Part shown: piece by piece, positions 1 to 6,882 of the stretch | Numbering within the stretch: position 1 is the first letter of the stretch | Layout: each line of letters starts with the position of its first letter | DNA from: Verrucomicrobia bacterium SCGC AAA164-M04 | GTDB taxonomy: Bacteria; Verrucomicrobiota; Verrucomicrobiae; Verrucomicrobiales; Akkermansiaceae | Length of the DNA stretch: 14,128 nt | Reading direction: 5' to 3' | NCBI GenBank assembly: GCA_000383735.1 | Contig: KB912152.1 | Span: 4,482 to 18,609 of the forward strand | Made by a program: the position numbers and the translations under genes | Notes under the pieces: generated by a model | Seen by the model: the letters and a program-made list of their open reading frames with translations, nothing else | Databases searched by the model: none | What the model was told of the DNA's origin: nothing

Positions 1-2278
1 GTGCGCGGATCGCAACCGTGACAGTCTCGCGGAGCATCTCATGATCAAGCATGCCATCCTTCGTGATGTGGGTGTCGAGGACCACCGAACCGAGGTTACA
101 AACCGCAGTTTCTTCGTCGCTGGTATTGAGAGTGATCTCAGTGCAGAGGTTACTAGAATGGATCACACCAGTGTGATCTTGCGGGCTACGAAGATTACAG
201 GGATCCTTGAAAGTGATCCAAGGGTGACCAGTTTCGAAGATCATCTTGAGCATCTTTTTCCAGAGCTCAATCGCTTCAACTTTCCGGGACCAGATCTTAC
301 CTTCTTCGGCCATTTTTTCGTATTCGAGATAGCGCTGTTCGAAAGCCTTGCCATAAAGATCGTGGAGATCAGAACACTCATTGGAGCGGAGAAGAGTCCA
401 CGGTTGCCGCGCTTCCATGCGCTTCATGAAGAGATCAGGGATCCAGTTGGCAGTGTTCATGTCATGGGTTCGACGGCGCTCGTCCCCGGTGTTGACGCGA
501 AGCTCAAGGAAGTCTTCGATATCGTTGTGCCAAGACTCTAGGTAGGCGCAACCGGAGCCGCGACGCTTGCCTCCCTGGTTCACTGCGATGAGCTGGTCGT
601 TGTGCAGCTTGAGGAAAGGAATGACGCCCTGTGATTCCCCGTTGGTGCCCTGAATATAGCCACCAGTGCCGCGAACCGCGGTCCAAGACCCTCCGAGCCC
701 TCCGGCCCATTTCGAGAGGAAGGCATTCTCAGCAATACCCCGGTGCATGATGGACTCGATCGAGTCATCGACCTTGTAGAGGTAACAACTCGAGAGCTGG
801 CTATGCAGAGTGCCAGAATTGAAGAGAGTTGGGGTGGAGGAGCAGAAACGGCGCCCTTTGTAGAGGTTGTAGAGGCGAATGACCCAGTCTTCGGCGTTGC
901 TCTTTTCAGCCTTAAAGAGACCCATCGAAACGCGCATCCAGAAGAACTGCGGAGTTTCCATCCTCCGTGGTTTGTCGCCCGTTTTGTCGACGTTCAGGTA
1001 GCGGTCATAAAGGGTCGATATGCCTAGGAAATCGAAGTCAAGATCGGCAGACGGATCGAGGGCATCGGCAAGGCGTTCGATATCATACTTATCGAGGATA
1101 TCCTGGCTCAGGCGTCCGATTTCGACGCCATGGAGGAGGTAGGCTTTGAAGTTTTGACGATGAGCTTCCTTGAGAGACTCAATGCCATCGGTCTGGATAT
1201 TCCACGGCAAGACTTCCTCGTAGATATAAGATAGAAGGATGCGGCCCGCAAACTTGGCCATGTCAGCATCCTTTTCAAGGAGGGTCTTCGAGTTAAGGAT
1301 GATGGTTTTTTTCAGGTCCTCGCGTGAAATTTCGGCACCGATCGAGCGCCGGAGTTCATGCTCGATTTCCTCTTCACTCACAGAAAGCTTGAGGCCGATC
1401 ATCGCGAATTGGATGCGCTTTTTAAGCTCGGCGCCATCCCAAAACTCGGAAGTCCCATCGGTTGTGACGGTGACGAAAGATTCCTGAGCTGGGTCCTCGA
1501 CCTCGACCGGATTTTCCGCACGAAGACGGGCCCGTTCGTCGCGGTAGCGGACATAGTGCGCAGCGACCTTGTAGTGCCCCTGCTTCATGAGCTCCTCCTG
1601 AACGATATCCTGAACGTCTTCGATATGGACGAAGGCTTGGTCGCCATCTTTGACGCGGTCGGTCACGGCATGGGCCACTGCGAGAGCAGGAGCGGGGTCT
1701 TCCTTCAAGGTGAGAAAGGCTCGGGCGACCGCTTGCTCGATCTTACTTTCAGACCAAGGGACGACATTGCCGTTACGACGAATCAGGCGGACCGCAATTT
1801 GCTCCTGTGGTTCGGCATCGACCGAAATTTCGCCAGTTGATTCGAGGGAACGCTTAAAGATGAGAGATTTAGCAACATCGTAAGCGTCATTTTCGATGAG
1901 AGCCTTTTCAATGAGGAGGTAGAGGTCGTTTTGCGAGAGCTTGAGGTTCCCCCCACGCTGGACCTGGTTCATCAAAGATTTGGAAACGCGGTGGGCCACC
2001 GCGGAAACGAAAGACCGATTTTGTTCGGAGAAGATATCATCCTCGGGGGTCTCGCGAGAGATCAAAAGGTTAGTAAGAGATTCGCCGATTGCATCAGCAA
2101 CGTCGGCGAGGGAAAACTGTTCTTCATTTCCTGCACGCGTGACGGTGATTTCAGGGATGGGATTGCGCTCAGCGGCCGCGAGGATTTCGCGCCAGGCAAA
2201 AGGAGTACTGGCAGCGGCGCGGTTAGCGACTGTTTCTTTGAGAGCTTGGTCTTCGGAGAGGGATAAGGAGCGGTACAT
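1..2278 (-). CDS. nrdA: Class I ribonucleoside-diphosphate reductase, alpha (catalytic) subunit, 3' end missing
   Basis: Reduces ribonucleoside diphosphates to deoxyribonucleotides in the cytoplasm, using a radical supplied by NrdB. The minus frame is open from ATG 2278 to the window edge, giving 759 residues without the C-terminus. Residues 160-253 are a canonical ATP-cone (VRLIRRNG, then ESKI), the dATP/ATP activity switch. Residues 41-145 look like a second, degenerate cone. About 267-357 is the large-chain N-terminal domain. The catalytic barrel follows, with Cys498 (SSCYL, E. coli C225), Asn710/Cys712/Glu714 (SNLCTEI, E. coli N437/C439/E441) and Cys727 (VCNLG, E. coli C462). The C-terminal redox cysteines lie outside the window. 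An in-frame TAG at 2288-2290 makes ATG 2278 the first available start; no Shine-Dalgarno is visible. nrdB lies 218 bp upstream on the same strand, so co-transcription is likely. The multi-cone N-terminus resembles chlamydial and Pseudomonas NrdA. Confidence 0.96.
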   Translation of the reverse strand, partial: MYRSLSLSEDQALKETVANRAAASTPFAWREILAAAERNPIPEITVTRAGNEEQFSLADVADAIGESLTNLLISRETPEDDIFSEQNRSFVSAVAHRVSKSLMNQVQRGGNLKLSQNDLYLLIEKALIENDAYDVAKSLIFKRSLESTGEISVDAEPQEQIAVRLIRRNGNVVPWSESKIEQAVARAFLTLKEDPAPALAVAHAVTDRVKDGDQAFVHIEDVQDIVQEELMKQGHYKVAAHYVRYRDERARLRAENPVEVEDPAQESFVTVTTDGTSEFWDGAELKKRIQFAMIGLKLSVSEEEIEHELRRSIGAEISREDLKKTIILNSKTLLEKDADMAKFAGRILLSYIYEEVLPWNIQTDGIESLKEAHRQNFKAYLLHGVEIGRLSQDILDKYDIERLADALDPSADLDFDFLGISTLYDRYLNVDKTGDKPRRMETPQFFWMRVSMGLFKAEKSNAEDWVIRLYNLYKGRRFCSSTPTLFNSGTLHSQLSSCYLYKVDDSIESIMHRGIAENAFLSKWAGGLGGSWTAVRGTGGYIQGTNGESQGVIPFLKLHNDQLIAVNQGGKRRGSGCAYLESWHNDIEDFLELRVNTGDERRRTHDMNTANWIPDLFMKRMEARQPWTLLRSNECSDLHDLYGKAFEQRYLEYEKMAEEGKIWSRKVEAIELWKKMLKMIFETGHPWITFKDPCNLRSPQDHTGVIHSSNLCTEITLNTSDEETAVCNLGSVVLDTHITKDGMLDHEMLRETVTVAIRA

Positions 2279-2418
2279 GAGGCAGGACTAAATAAGGATC
2301 AAAAGGAAAGTGGGCGGAAATTAAGATTGGAAGGACTCAGTAGATGAAGGGAATTAATCAGAAACAAGGGACACAAGAATGGTTGATCGAGGGATCTTGG
2401 GGTTGGCGGGCCCAGATC

Positions 2419-2496
2419 AAAAATCAGGCTCCGCAGCATCTGGCTGCGGAGTTTGAAGGTTGGAAATCGAACCTTCAAACTCCCGCCAAAAGCGGG
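2419..2496 (-). promoter_or_regulatory. Three overlapping hairpins between nrdB and nrdA, possible attenuator
   Basis: In minus-strand transcript order, directly after the nrdB stop codon: hairpin A, 2482-2496, 5-bp stem with a 5-nt loop; hairpin B, 2448-2483, perfect 14-bp stem (2448-2461 with 2470-2483) and 8-nt loop; hairpin C, 2429-2451, perfect 9-bp GC-rich stem (2429-2437 with 2443-2451) and 5-nt loop. Hairpin C is followed by five bases and then five U (2419-2423), so it resembles a short intrinsic terminator. B and C share 2448-2451 and A and B share 2482-2483, so they cannot all form fully at once. This could limit nrdA readthrough or protect the nrdB 3' end. The stems are visible; the regulatory role is inference. 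Confidence 0.55.
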
Positions 2497-3591
2497 CTAG
2501 AGATCGTCGTCGGTGTAACCAGAATCTTCGAGGGCCGAAGCCTTCTGATATTCAGTCACCTTTCCTTCGAAGAAATTTTGCTCCTTTTTGAGATCGATCG
2601 CTTCGGAAAGCCACGGGAATGGGTTTTCAACATTGCCGCCCGCGAGAGGCTCGAGGTGGCAATTGACGAGGCGACGATCGGAGATGTAGTCGATGTATTG
2701 CTCGAACTCTGCGACCGAGAGGCCGACCGAATCGACGGGCAGGCAGTCACGAATGAACTCTTTTTCGAGGCGAACCCCTTCGGCCATGGTCTGGCGGAGG
2801 TCTTCTTTGAACTCGGGAGTCATGATGTCAGGATTCTCCATGACAAGGGAGTTTAAGAGATTGAGGAAAACATTAATATGATTGGATTCGTCTCGCAAAG
2901 TATAGCGGAACATCTGGCCGATCCCCGGGAATTTATTCTGGCGGTAGAGGCTCAGTATCATTCCAAAGAGACCATAGAACTGAGTCCCTTCCATGACTTG
3001 GCCAAACATGAAGATGTTCTTAGCGAGAGCCTGCTTGTTTTCGAGAATGGTGAGGTCGACATCGCGGCGAAGCGCACGAGAGTTTGAGACAACGAAATGG
3101 TTCTTAGCCTTGATGGTCGGGATGTCCTCAAACATCGCTTCACACTCGTGTGGGTTGATGCCGAGTGATGAAATCATGTAAACGAGACTGTCAGCGTGAA
3201 TGTTTTCCTCGTGAGCGTGACGACCGAGGACGAGCTTGAGCTCGGGAGCAGTCACAAGCTCGCGGACCACGTGGAGAATGTTGTCACCGACGATGCCCTC
3301 GGCCGCTGAAAAATATCCGATGCCCATCTTGATGATCCAGCGCTCGACATCAGAGATTTCGCTCCCCTGCCACTGCTGAATATCAGTTTGCATTTGAATA
3401 TCCTCGGGCTCCCAGTGATTGCCCTTCATATTTTTATAAAGGTCATAAGCCCACTGATACTTTAAGGGGAGCATGTTGAAGAACATGGTATCGCGGCCGT
3501 TAATGACGGATTTAGAAGCGATGGCGGCATCAGCTTTGTCTTTATCGAGAACAAAAGTCCGGTCTCCAAGGTTTATGGTGGTCGTTGACAT
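2497..3591 (-). CDS. nrdB: Class I ribonucleotide reductase beta subunit, class Ic-like (Leu at the radical-Tyr position)
   Basis: Ferritin-fold subunit of 364 aa that holds the dinuclear metal centre and passes the radical to NrdA. All six metal ligands are present with the same spacing as Chlamydia trachomatis R2: Glu98, Glu129, His132, Glu201, Glu235, His238 (C. trachomatis E89, E120, H123, E193, E227, H230). At His+4, where E. coli has Tyr122 and C. trachomatis Phe127, this protein has Leu136. The relay residues Trp47, Tyr230 and Asp234 and the C-terminal Tyr348 (C. trachomatis W51, Y222, D226, Y338) are kept. This points to a metal-based oxidant (Mn/Fe as in class Ic) rather than a tyrosyl radical; the metal itself cannot be read from sequence. 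ATG 3591 gives a normal length; no Shine-Dalgarno is visible. It lies upstream of nrdA in the same direction, with a candidate NrdR box about 155 bp upstream. Confidence 0.97.
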   Translation of the reverse strand: MSTTTINLGDRTFVLDKDKADAAIASKSVINGRDTMFFNMLPLKYQWAYDLYKNMKGNHWEPEDIQMQTDIQQWQGSEISDVERWIIKMGIGYFSAAEGIVGDNILHVVRELVTAPELKLVLGRHAHEENIHADSLVYMISSLGINPHECEAMFEDIPTIKAKNHFVVSNSRALRRDVDLTILENKQALAKNIFMFGQVMEGTQFYGLFGMILSLYRQNKFPGIGQMFRYTLRDESNHINVFLNLLNSLVMENPDIMTPEFKEDLRQTMAEGVRLEKEFIRDCLPVDSVGLSVAEFEQYIDYISDRRLVNCHLEPLAGGNVENPFPWLSEAIDLKKEQNFFEGKVTEYQKASALEDSGYTDDDL

Positions 3592-3640
3592 GGTTAAATA
3601 GTTGGTGGTGCGGGTGTTTCAGGCTGCTTACTTCGCAAAT

Positions 3641-3653
3641 CCTGATTATCAGG
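3641..3653. promoter_or_regulatory. 13-bp perfect palindrome in the nrdB leader
   Basis: CCTGAT-T-ATCAGG, 6-bp arms around one central base, lies about 50 bp upstream of the nrdB start and downstream of the candidate promoter. It could be an operator or a weak RNA hairpin. A palindrome this short can arise by chance in a 500-bp gap, so support is limited. Confidence 0.25.
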
Positions 3654-3722
3654 GAAAAGCTCGGATCGACAGATAGACTAAAGGTAAATTTAGGTTTTGG
3701 GCAAGGGCAAATTTGCTCATGT

Positions 3723-3728
3723 AGTATA
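3723..3728 (-). promoter_or_regulatory. Candidate -10 box for nrdB
   Basis: The minus strand reads TATACT here, five of six matches to TATAAT. No convincing -35 lies 16-18 bp upstream; that space is occupied by the candidate NrdR box at 3744-3759, which fits a repressed promoter. Transcription from here would give a leader of about 125 nt. Confidence 0.35.
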
Positions 3729-3743
3729 CACAAATTATTCACA

Positions 3744-3759
3744 CTACTATATGTTGTGG
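3744..3759. promoter_or_regulatory. Candidate NrdR box upstream of nrdB
   Basis: CTACTATATGTTGTGG matches the known NrdR-box consensus acaCwAtATaTwGtgt at every strongly conserved position (C4, A6, A8, T9, T11, G13) and at 12 of 16 positions overall. NrdR represses ribonucleotide reductase operons when dNTPs are plentiful, so its place upstream of nrdB and over the -35 region of the candidate promoter makes sense. NrdR boxes usually come in pairs; I see no convincing second box nearby, which lowers confidence. Confidence 0.5.
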
Positions 3760-4093
3760 TGTTGCGCCCTTTTCGGCACTTGCCAAAAAAAATGTAAAAT
3801 CGACTTTTCCTCGGTTTTATAGGCGACCCAGAGGGTTACCCACTCGATTAGGGGGCGTGTCAAATTGAATCTCTTGGGCCAAAAAAAAAGTGAGATCTGT
3901 TAGAGATTCCAAAAACAGCAAAGATTATTCAAAAAACTAGAATCAAGTCAGCCTTCCTGATGAGTTTCGAGCCTAAACTTAAGAAACCTAAAGGAATAAA
4001 ATTTTACAATTCAGGATCTAAGTGCACCCCAAAATCTAGATTATGAACGGACTTCGTTCTCCGGATGAGCCAAATTGATGCTCGCCCCCCTAT
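3760..4093. other. AT-rich intergenic region without a gene
   Basis: About 330 bp between the nrdB promoter region and the end of tag. I see no plausible coding frame, tRNA or other RNA gene. It holds an A9 tract (3881-3889) flanked by 8-bp inverted repeats GAATCTCT (3867-3874) and AGAGATTC (3902-3909). A small hairpin, GAACG-5-CGTTC at 4045-4059, followed on the minus strand by a short T run, could act as a weak terminator for tag. Confidence 0.5.
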
Positions 4094-4675
4094 TTAAGAA
4101 CGATGGCAACCTTGAACATGGTCATTTACCAAGCCCATGGCCTGCATGAAGGCATATGCAGTGGTGGGGCCCACAAAAGACCAACCGCGCTTTTTGAGGT
4201 CTTTGCTGAGAGCGGTAGATTCGGGCGTGCGACTTGGGATTGCCGCATTCACCCTGATAGGCTGTGATTTGGGCTTAAATTGGCGGAAATAAGAATAGAG
4301 ATCGTCGAACTCGCTGAGAAGCTCGAGGGCACGTTTCGCATTATTGATGGTCGAGAGGATCTTGCCCCGATGCCGAACAATCCCGGAGTCGAGAACGAGA
4401 CGTTCAACATCGGAACCGCCAAACTTAGCAACTTTGTGAAAATCAAAATCGGCAAAAGCAGCACGGAAGTTATCCCGCTTCCGTAAGATCGTGAGCCATG
4501 AAAGTCCGGCTTGGAATCCTTCAAGGCAAATTTTTTCGAAGAGGCGGAAGTCGTCGGTCGTTCCCCTCCCCCATTCTTGATCATGGTAGCGGATGTATTC
4601 TTCATCATCGCCACACCACCAACAACGAGCCTTCCCATCGGCACCAATCACAAGACCATTTTCGGGAACCTTCAC
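4094..4675 (-). CDS. tag: DNA-3-methyladenine glycosylase I
   Basis: Removes 3-methyladenine from alkylated DNA, the first step of base excision repair. With GTG 4675 as start the protein is 193 aa (E. coli Tag is 187). The zinc-snap ligands of the family are all visible: Cys18 in RCWWC, His31 in YIRYHDQEWG, and the C-terminal His and Cys in NDHVQGC. The catalytic-pocket segment CLEGFQAGLSW (E. coli Glu38 and Trp46 region), the RHRGKI motif and the KKRGWSFVGPTTAYAFMQAMGLVNDH block are well conserved. The frame is open upstream to an ATG at 4786, but that 37-residue extension has no counterpart in the family and spans both the comM terminator (4720-4750) and a good promoter (4681-4710). The GTG lies six bases after the -10 box, so the mRNA is probably leaderless. 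Confidence 0.95.
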   Translation of the reverse strand: MKVPENGLVIGADGKARCWWCGDDEEYIRYHDQEWGRGTTDDFRLFEKICLEGFQAGLSWLTILRKRDNFRAAFADFDFHKVAKFGGSDVERLVLDSGIVRHRGKILSTINNAKRALELLSEFDDLYSYFRQFKPKSQPIRVNAAIPSRTPESTALSKDLKKRGWSFVGPTTAYAFMQAMGLVNDHVQGCHRS

Positions 4676-4680
4676 ACGTG

Positions 4681-4710
4681 AGTATAGACTGGAAAATCCA
4701 AGTACGGCAA
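4681..4710 (-). promoter_or_regulatory. tag promoter with leaderless start
   Basis: Minus strand: -35 TTGCCG (4705-4710), 18-bp spacer, -10 TATACT (4681-4686), five more bases, then GTG AAG (GTG 4675-4673) in the tag frame. The expected transcription start coincides with the first base of the GTG. It lies just downstream of the comM terminator, so tag is a separate transcription unit. Confidence 0.6.
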
Positions 4711-4719
4711 ACCCCGTAA

Positions 4720-4750
4720 TTAAAAACATCCCCCGGAAAAGATCCGGGGG
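4720..4750 (-). terminator. Intrinsic terminator of comM
   Basis: CCCCCGGA (4730-4737) and TCCGGGGG (4743-4750) form a perfect 8-bp GC stem with a 5-nt loop. In the minus direction this is followed by ATG and then five T (4722-4726). It lies 70-100 bp after the comM stop codon. The other strand lacks a T run, so it works mainly for comM. Confidence 0.8.
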
Positions 4751-4819
4751 CTTCTTCGCAAATAAAGATTTAAGCAGCTCTTCCAAATAATAGATAAATC
4801 AGAATTCACTCCTCTCAGC

Positions 4820-6379
4820 CTAGGAGAAACTTAACTTCCGATCGAGCGAGCGGTATTGAATCGCCTCGAGAACATGGTCTGAGCTCAACTCACCTGCGCC
4901 CGCGAGATCCGCGATGGTGCGGGCCACTTTTAGAATTCGATCATGGGCCCGGGCCGAGAAATTGAGCTGCTCCATTGCTTGTTCAAGGAGGAGCGAGCAC
5001 TCAGCGCTCACGGCGCAGTGCTGACGCATCACCTTGGGGCCCATATCAGAGTTGGTTCGGACCTCGGGAATCCCCTCAAAGCGGTCACCCTGGAGCGAGC
5101 GACACGAACTGACACGGCTCCGGACCATGGCCGACGGCTCGCTTTGCTCGTTCGAAGACAGCTGCTTGTAATCGATCTGCGGGACTTCGACGTGCAGATC
5201 GATGCGATCTAGGAGCGGGCCAGAGATCTTGGCGCGATACGATTCGACCTGGCGGGGTGAGCAGCGGCACTGTCGCACGGGGTCGCCAAAGAACCCACAC
5301 GGACAGGGATTCAGGGCGCAAACGAGAAGGAATTTGGACGAAAAATTATAGGTTCCCGCAGCACGTGAGATCGTGACCCGTCCATCTTCGAGAGGTTGAC
5401 GAAGGACCTCGAGAGTGGAGCGACGATACTCCGGAAGTTCGTCGAGAAAGAGAACTCCATTATGGGCGAGCGAGATTTCTCCGGGGCCAGGGTGAGTCCC
5501 ACCGCCGAGCAGACCAACATCTGAGATGGTGTGATGAGGGGCCCGAAAGGGTCGTCCAGACACGAGGCCTTCGCGGGCATCCAGAAGTCCCGCGACGGAA
5601 TGAATCCGGGTCGTCTCGATCGCTTCGTCCTCGCTCAGGTCAGGCATGATCCCGGGCATCCGTTTCGCCAACATCGATTTGCCAGTTCCCGGAGGACCGA
5701 CCATCAAAATATTATGACCGCCCGCCGCCGCGATCTCGAGCGCACGCTTCACATTGTGCTGCCCTTTGACCTCATCAAAATCGGCAGCATGTTCACGATT
5801 GTTCGATTGGACGAGAGTGGGCCGGGGCTCGGGTGCTTGCGTGGCCTCCTTCCCAGTCACAAATTGCCAAGCCTCATGAAGAGACCTCAGCCCATAAACT
5901 TCGAGGCCGGAAACCATCGCGGCCTCCCGGGCATTTTGCTCGGGTAGGAGGAGCCGTCTCCGGCCAGCCGCTTTCGCGCCGAGGGCAATCGAGAGTGCTC
6001 CCTTGACCGGACGCAAAGTGCCATCAAGCGCGAGTTCACCCACGATCATGAGGTCACGAGCCTGGGATAATTCCTCCTCCTGTTCGCAAGCAATCATGGC
6101 AAGTGCGATCGGGAGATCAAAAGATGGGCCCTCTTTTTTAAGGTCGGCTGGGGCCAGATTAACAGTATGGACGCCGTAAACAAAATTGAGAGCGGAAGCG
6201 AGAATCGCAGTGGTGACGCGATCACCCGATTCCCGGACCGCGGCGTCAGGGAGGCCCACAATATTAATACGACCAGCATTGGCGCCGTCAGCTTCACGCG
6301 CCGCGACCTCCACCTCGACTTCAACCGCCTCGACCCCACGCAAAGCAGCACTGTAGATTTTCGATATCACCAAATACAA
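4820..6379 (-). CDS. comM: YifB/ComM family AAA+ ATPase (Mg-chelatase-like)
   Basis: 519 aa, the usual family length. ComM is known as a hexameric helicase promoting branch migration during natural transformation; YifB homologues are widespread even in species not known to take up DNA. Residues 1-180 form the Lon-protease-like N-terminal domain (RINIVGLPDAAVRES, NLAPADLKKEGPSFDLP). The AAA+ core has Walker A GPPGTGKS (228-235), FRAPHHTISDVGLLGGG (278-294) and Walker B VLFLDE (309-314). A cysteine cluster (NPCPCGFFGD..CRC, 357-373), GPLLDRIDLHVEVP (387-400) and the C-terminal Mg_chelatase_C helices follow. The 5'-most start, TTG 6379, has alternatives at TTG 6373 and GTG 6370; the family usually begins near KIYSAALRG, so GTG 6370 is equally likely. 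TATATT just upstream could be the -10 of a leaderless transcript. Divergent from the gene at 6460, 80 bp away. Confidence 0.96.
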   Translation of the reverse strand: MYLVISKIYSAALRGVEAVEVEVEVAAREADGANAGRINIVGLPDAAVRESGDRVTTAILASALNFVYGVHTVNLAPADLKKEGPSFDLPIALAMIACEQEEELSQARDLMIVGELALDGTLRPVKGALSIALGAKAAGRRRLLLPEQNAREAAMVSGLEVYGLRSLHEAWQFVTGKEATQAPEPRPTLVQSNNREHAADFDEVKGQHNVKRALEIAAAGGHNILMVGPPGTGKSMLAKRMPGIMPDLSEDEAIETTRIHSVAGLLDAREGLVSGRPFRAPHHTISDVGLLGGGTHPGPGEISLAHNGVLFLDELPEYRRSTLEVLRQPLEDGRVTISRAAGTYNFSSKFLLVCALNPCPCGFFGDPVRQCRCSPRQVESYRAKISGPLLDRIDLHVEVPQIDYKQLSSNEQSEPSAMVRSRVSSCRSLQGDRFEGIPEVRTNSDMGPKVMRQHCAVSAECSLLLEQAMEQLNFSARAHDRILKVARTIADLAGAGELSSDHVLEAIQYRSLDRKLSFS

Positions 6380-6424
6380 TATAGTGTTCTTTTGTACTCA
6401 TTTCATCCTTTTGTTTCACGAAGT

Positions 6425-6453
6425 TTGAGTCCGGCGAAAAATTTGCCTATGGT
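6425..6453 (+). promoter_or_regulatory. Promoter with leaderless start for the 6460 gene
   Basis: -35 TTGAGT (6425-6430), exactly 17 bp, -10 TATGGT (6448-6453), six bases, then GTG at 6460. The predicted transcription start falls on the start codon and no Shine-Dalgarno is present. Confidence 0.55.
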
Positions 6454-6459
6454 CCCGCC

Positions 6460-6822
6460 GTGCTACAGATCGTCTTCAACGAAATCAGTGCGGCTGAAAT
6501 CTCCCAGCTTGACACCCTTGAACAACTCGAGCTCCTCGATGAATTCAAGGTGACGCGAGATGATTTGGAGCATCTTGAGGACGAGCGCTTTGGAAAGATC
6601 GAGCGCGATGGCAAAACCCTTTACCGATTTCGCACTCAGGAATGGCGCTTCTATTTCGAGGCCGTCGACGAACAAGTCGTCGTGCACCGGGTCCTTCACC
6701 GCGGAACTTTTAATGACTTTCTTTTCCGATTGAAACTCCCCGTAGGAGAAGACGAAGCACTGGCCGATTCAAAGCACTTCTGGAAGCTCATCGATGAAGG
6801 TCGCAACGCGAGGAGAGGCTGA
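6460..6822 (+). CDS. Small RelE/ParE-like protein, function unknown
   Basis: 120 aa starting at GTG 6460. The segment around residues 47-90 (GKIERDGKTLYRFRTQEWRFYFEAVDEQVVVHRVLHRGTF, given here in outline: basic turn, YRFR, WRFYFE, VVVHRVLHR) has the strand pattern of the RelE/ParE toxin fold, in which an Arg-rich YRxRxxxxR(I/F)xY strand precedes a V-x-V-x-x-V-x-HR strand. It has an acidic N-terminal helical stretch and a C-terminal helix (DSKHFWKLIDE) unlike classic short toxins. No typical antitoxin lies next to it; the following gene, 56 bp downstream, encodes a DNA-binding protein but is not of a known antitoxin type. It may be a chromosomal housekeeping relative rather than a toxin. Transcribed divergently from comM. 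The fold is inferred from pattern only. Confidence 0.75.
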   Translation: MLQIVFNEISAAEISQLDTLEQLELLDEFKVTRDDLEHLEDERFGKIERDGKTLYRFRTQEWRFYFEAVDEQVVVHRVLHRGTFNDFLFRLKLPVGEDEALADSKHFWKLIDEGRNARRG

Positions 6823-6841
6823 AATTTTTAAACCAACAATT

Positions 6842-6882
6842 ACTTGTAATTAATGGACTTAATTATAATTATAATTACATGT
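6842..6882. promoter_or_regulatory. Inverted repeat and promoter over the start of the 6879 gene
   Basis: ACTTGTAATTA (6842-6852) and TAATTACATGT (6872-6882) are inverted copies with one mismatch in 11, separated by 19 bp; the right arm includes the ATG. Between them lie two overlapping-phase TATAAT boxes (6864-6869 and 6870-6875). TACTTG (6841-6846) sits 17 bp before the first. The arrangement suits an operator for autoregulation by the winged-helix protein encoded here; that is inference, and the AT-rich context raises the chance of accidental symmetry. Confidence 0.4.

Noticed and set aside
41..2291. Several plus-strand open frames of 80-170 codons
   Set aside because: They lie antisense to the continuous nrdA frame, which shows clear family motifs throughout; they are shadows.
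2344..2856. Plus-strand frame of 170 codons over the nrdB end and the nrdB-nrdA gap
   Set aside because: Antisense to a well-conserved nrdB; no recognisable domain, and it runs through the hairpins.
3717..3732. Possible second NrdR box around GTATAC
   Set aside because: Matches only two of the strongly conserved positions in either orientation.
3585..3797. Overlapping small frames on both strands in the nrdB leader
   Set aside because: Short, biased to the promoter region, no start signal or recognisable protein features.
4676..4786. N-terminal extension of Tag with a hydrophobic stretch resembling a membrane segment
   Set aside because: It overlaps an intrinsic terminator and a strong promoter and is absent from the family; Tag is cytoplasmic.
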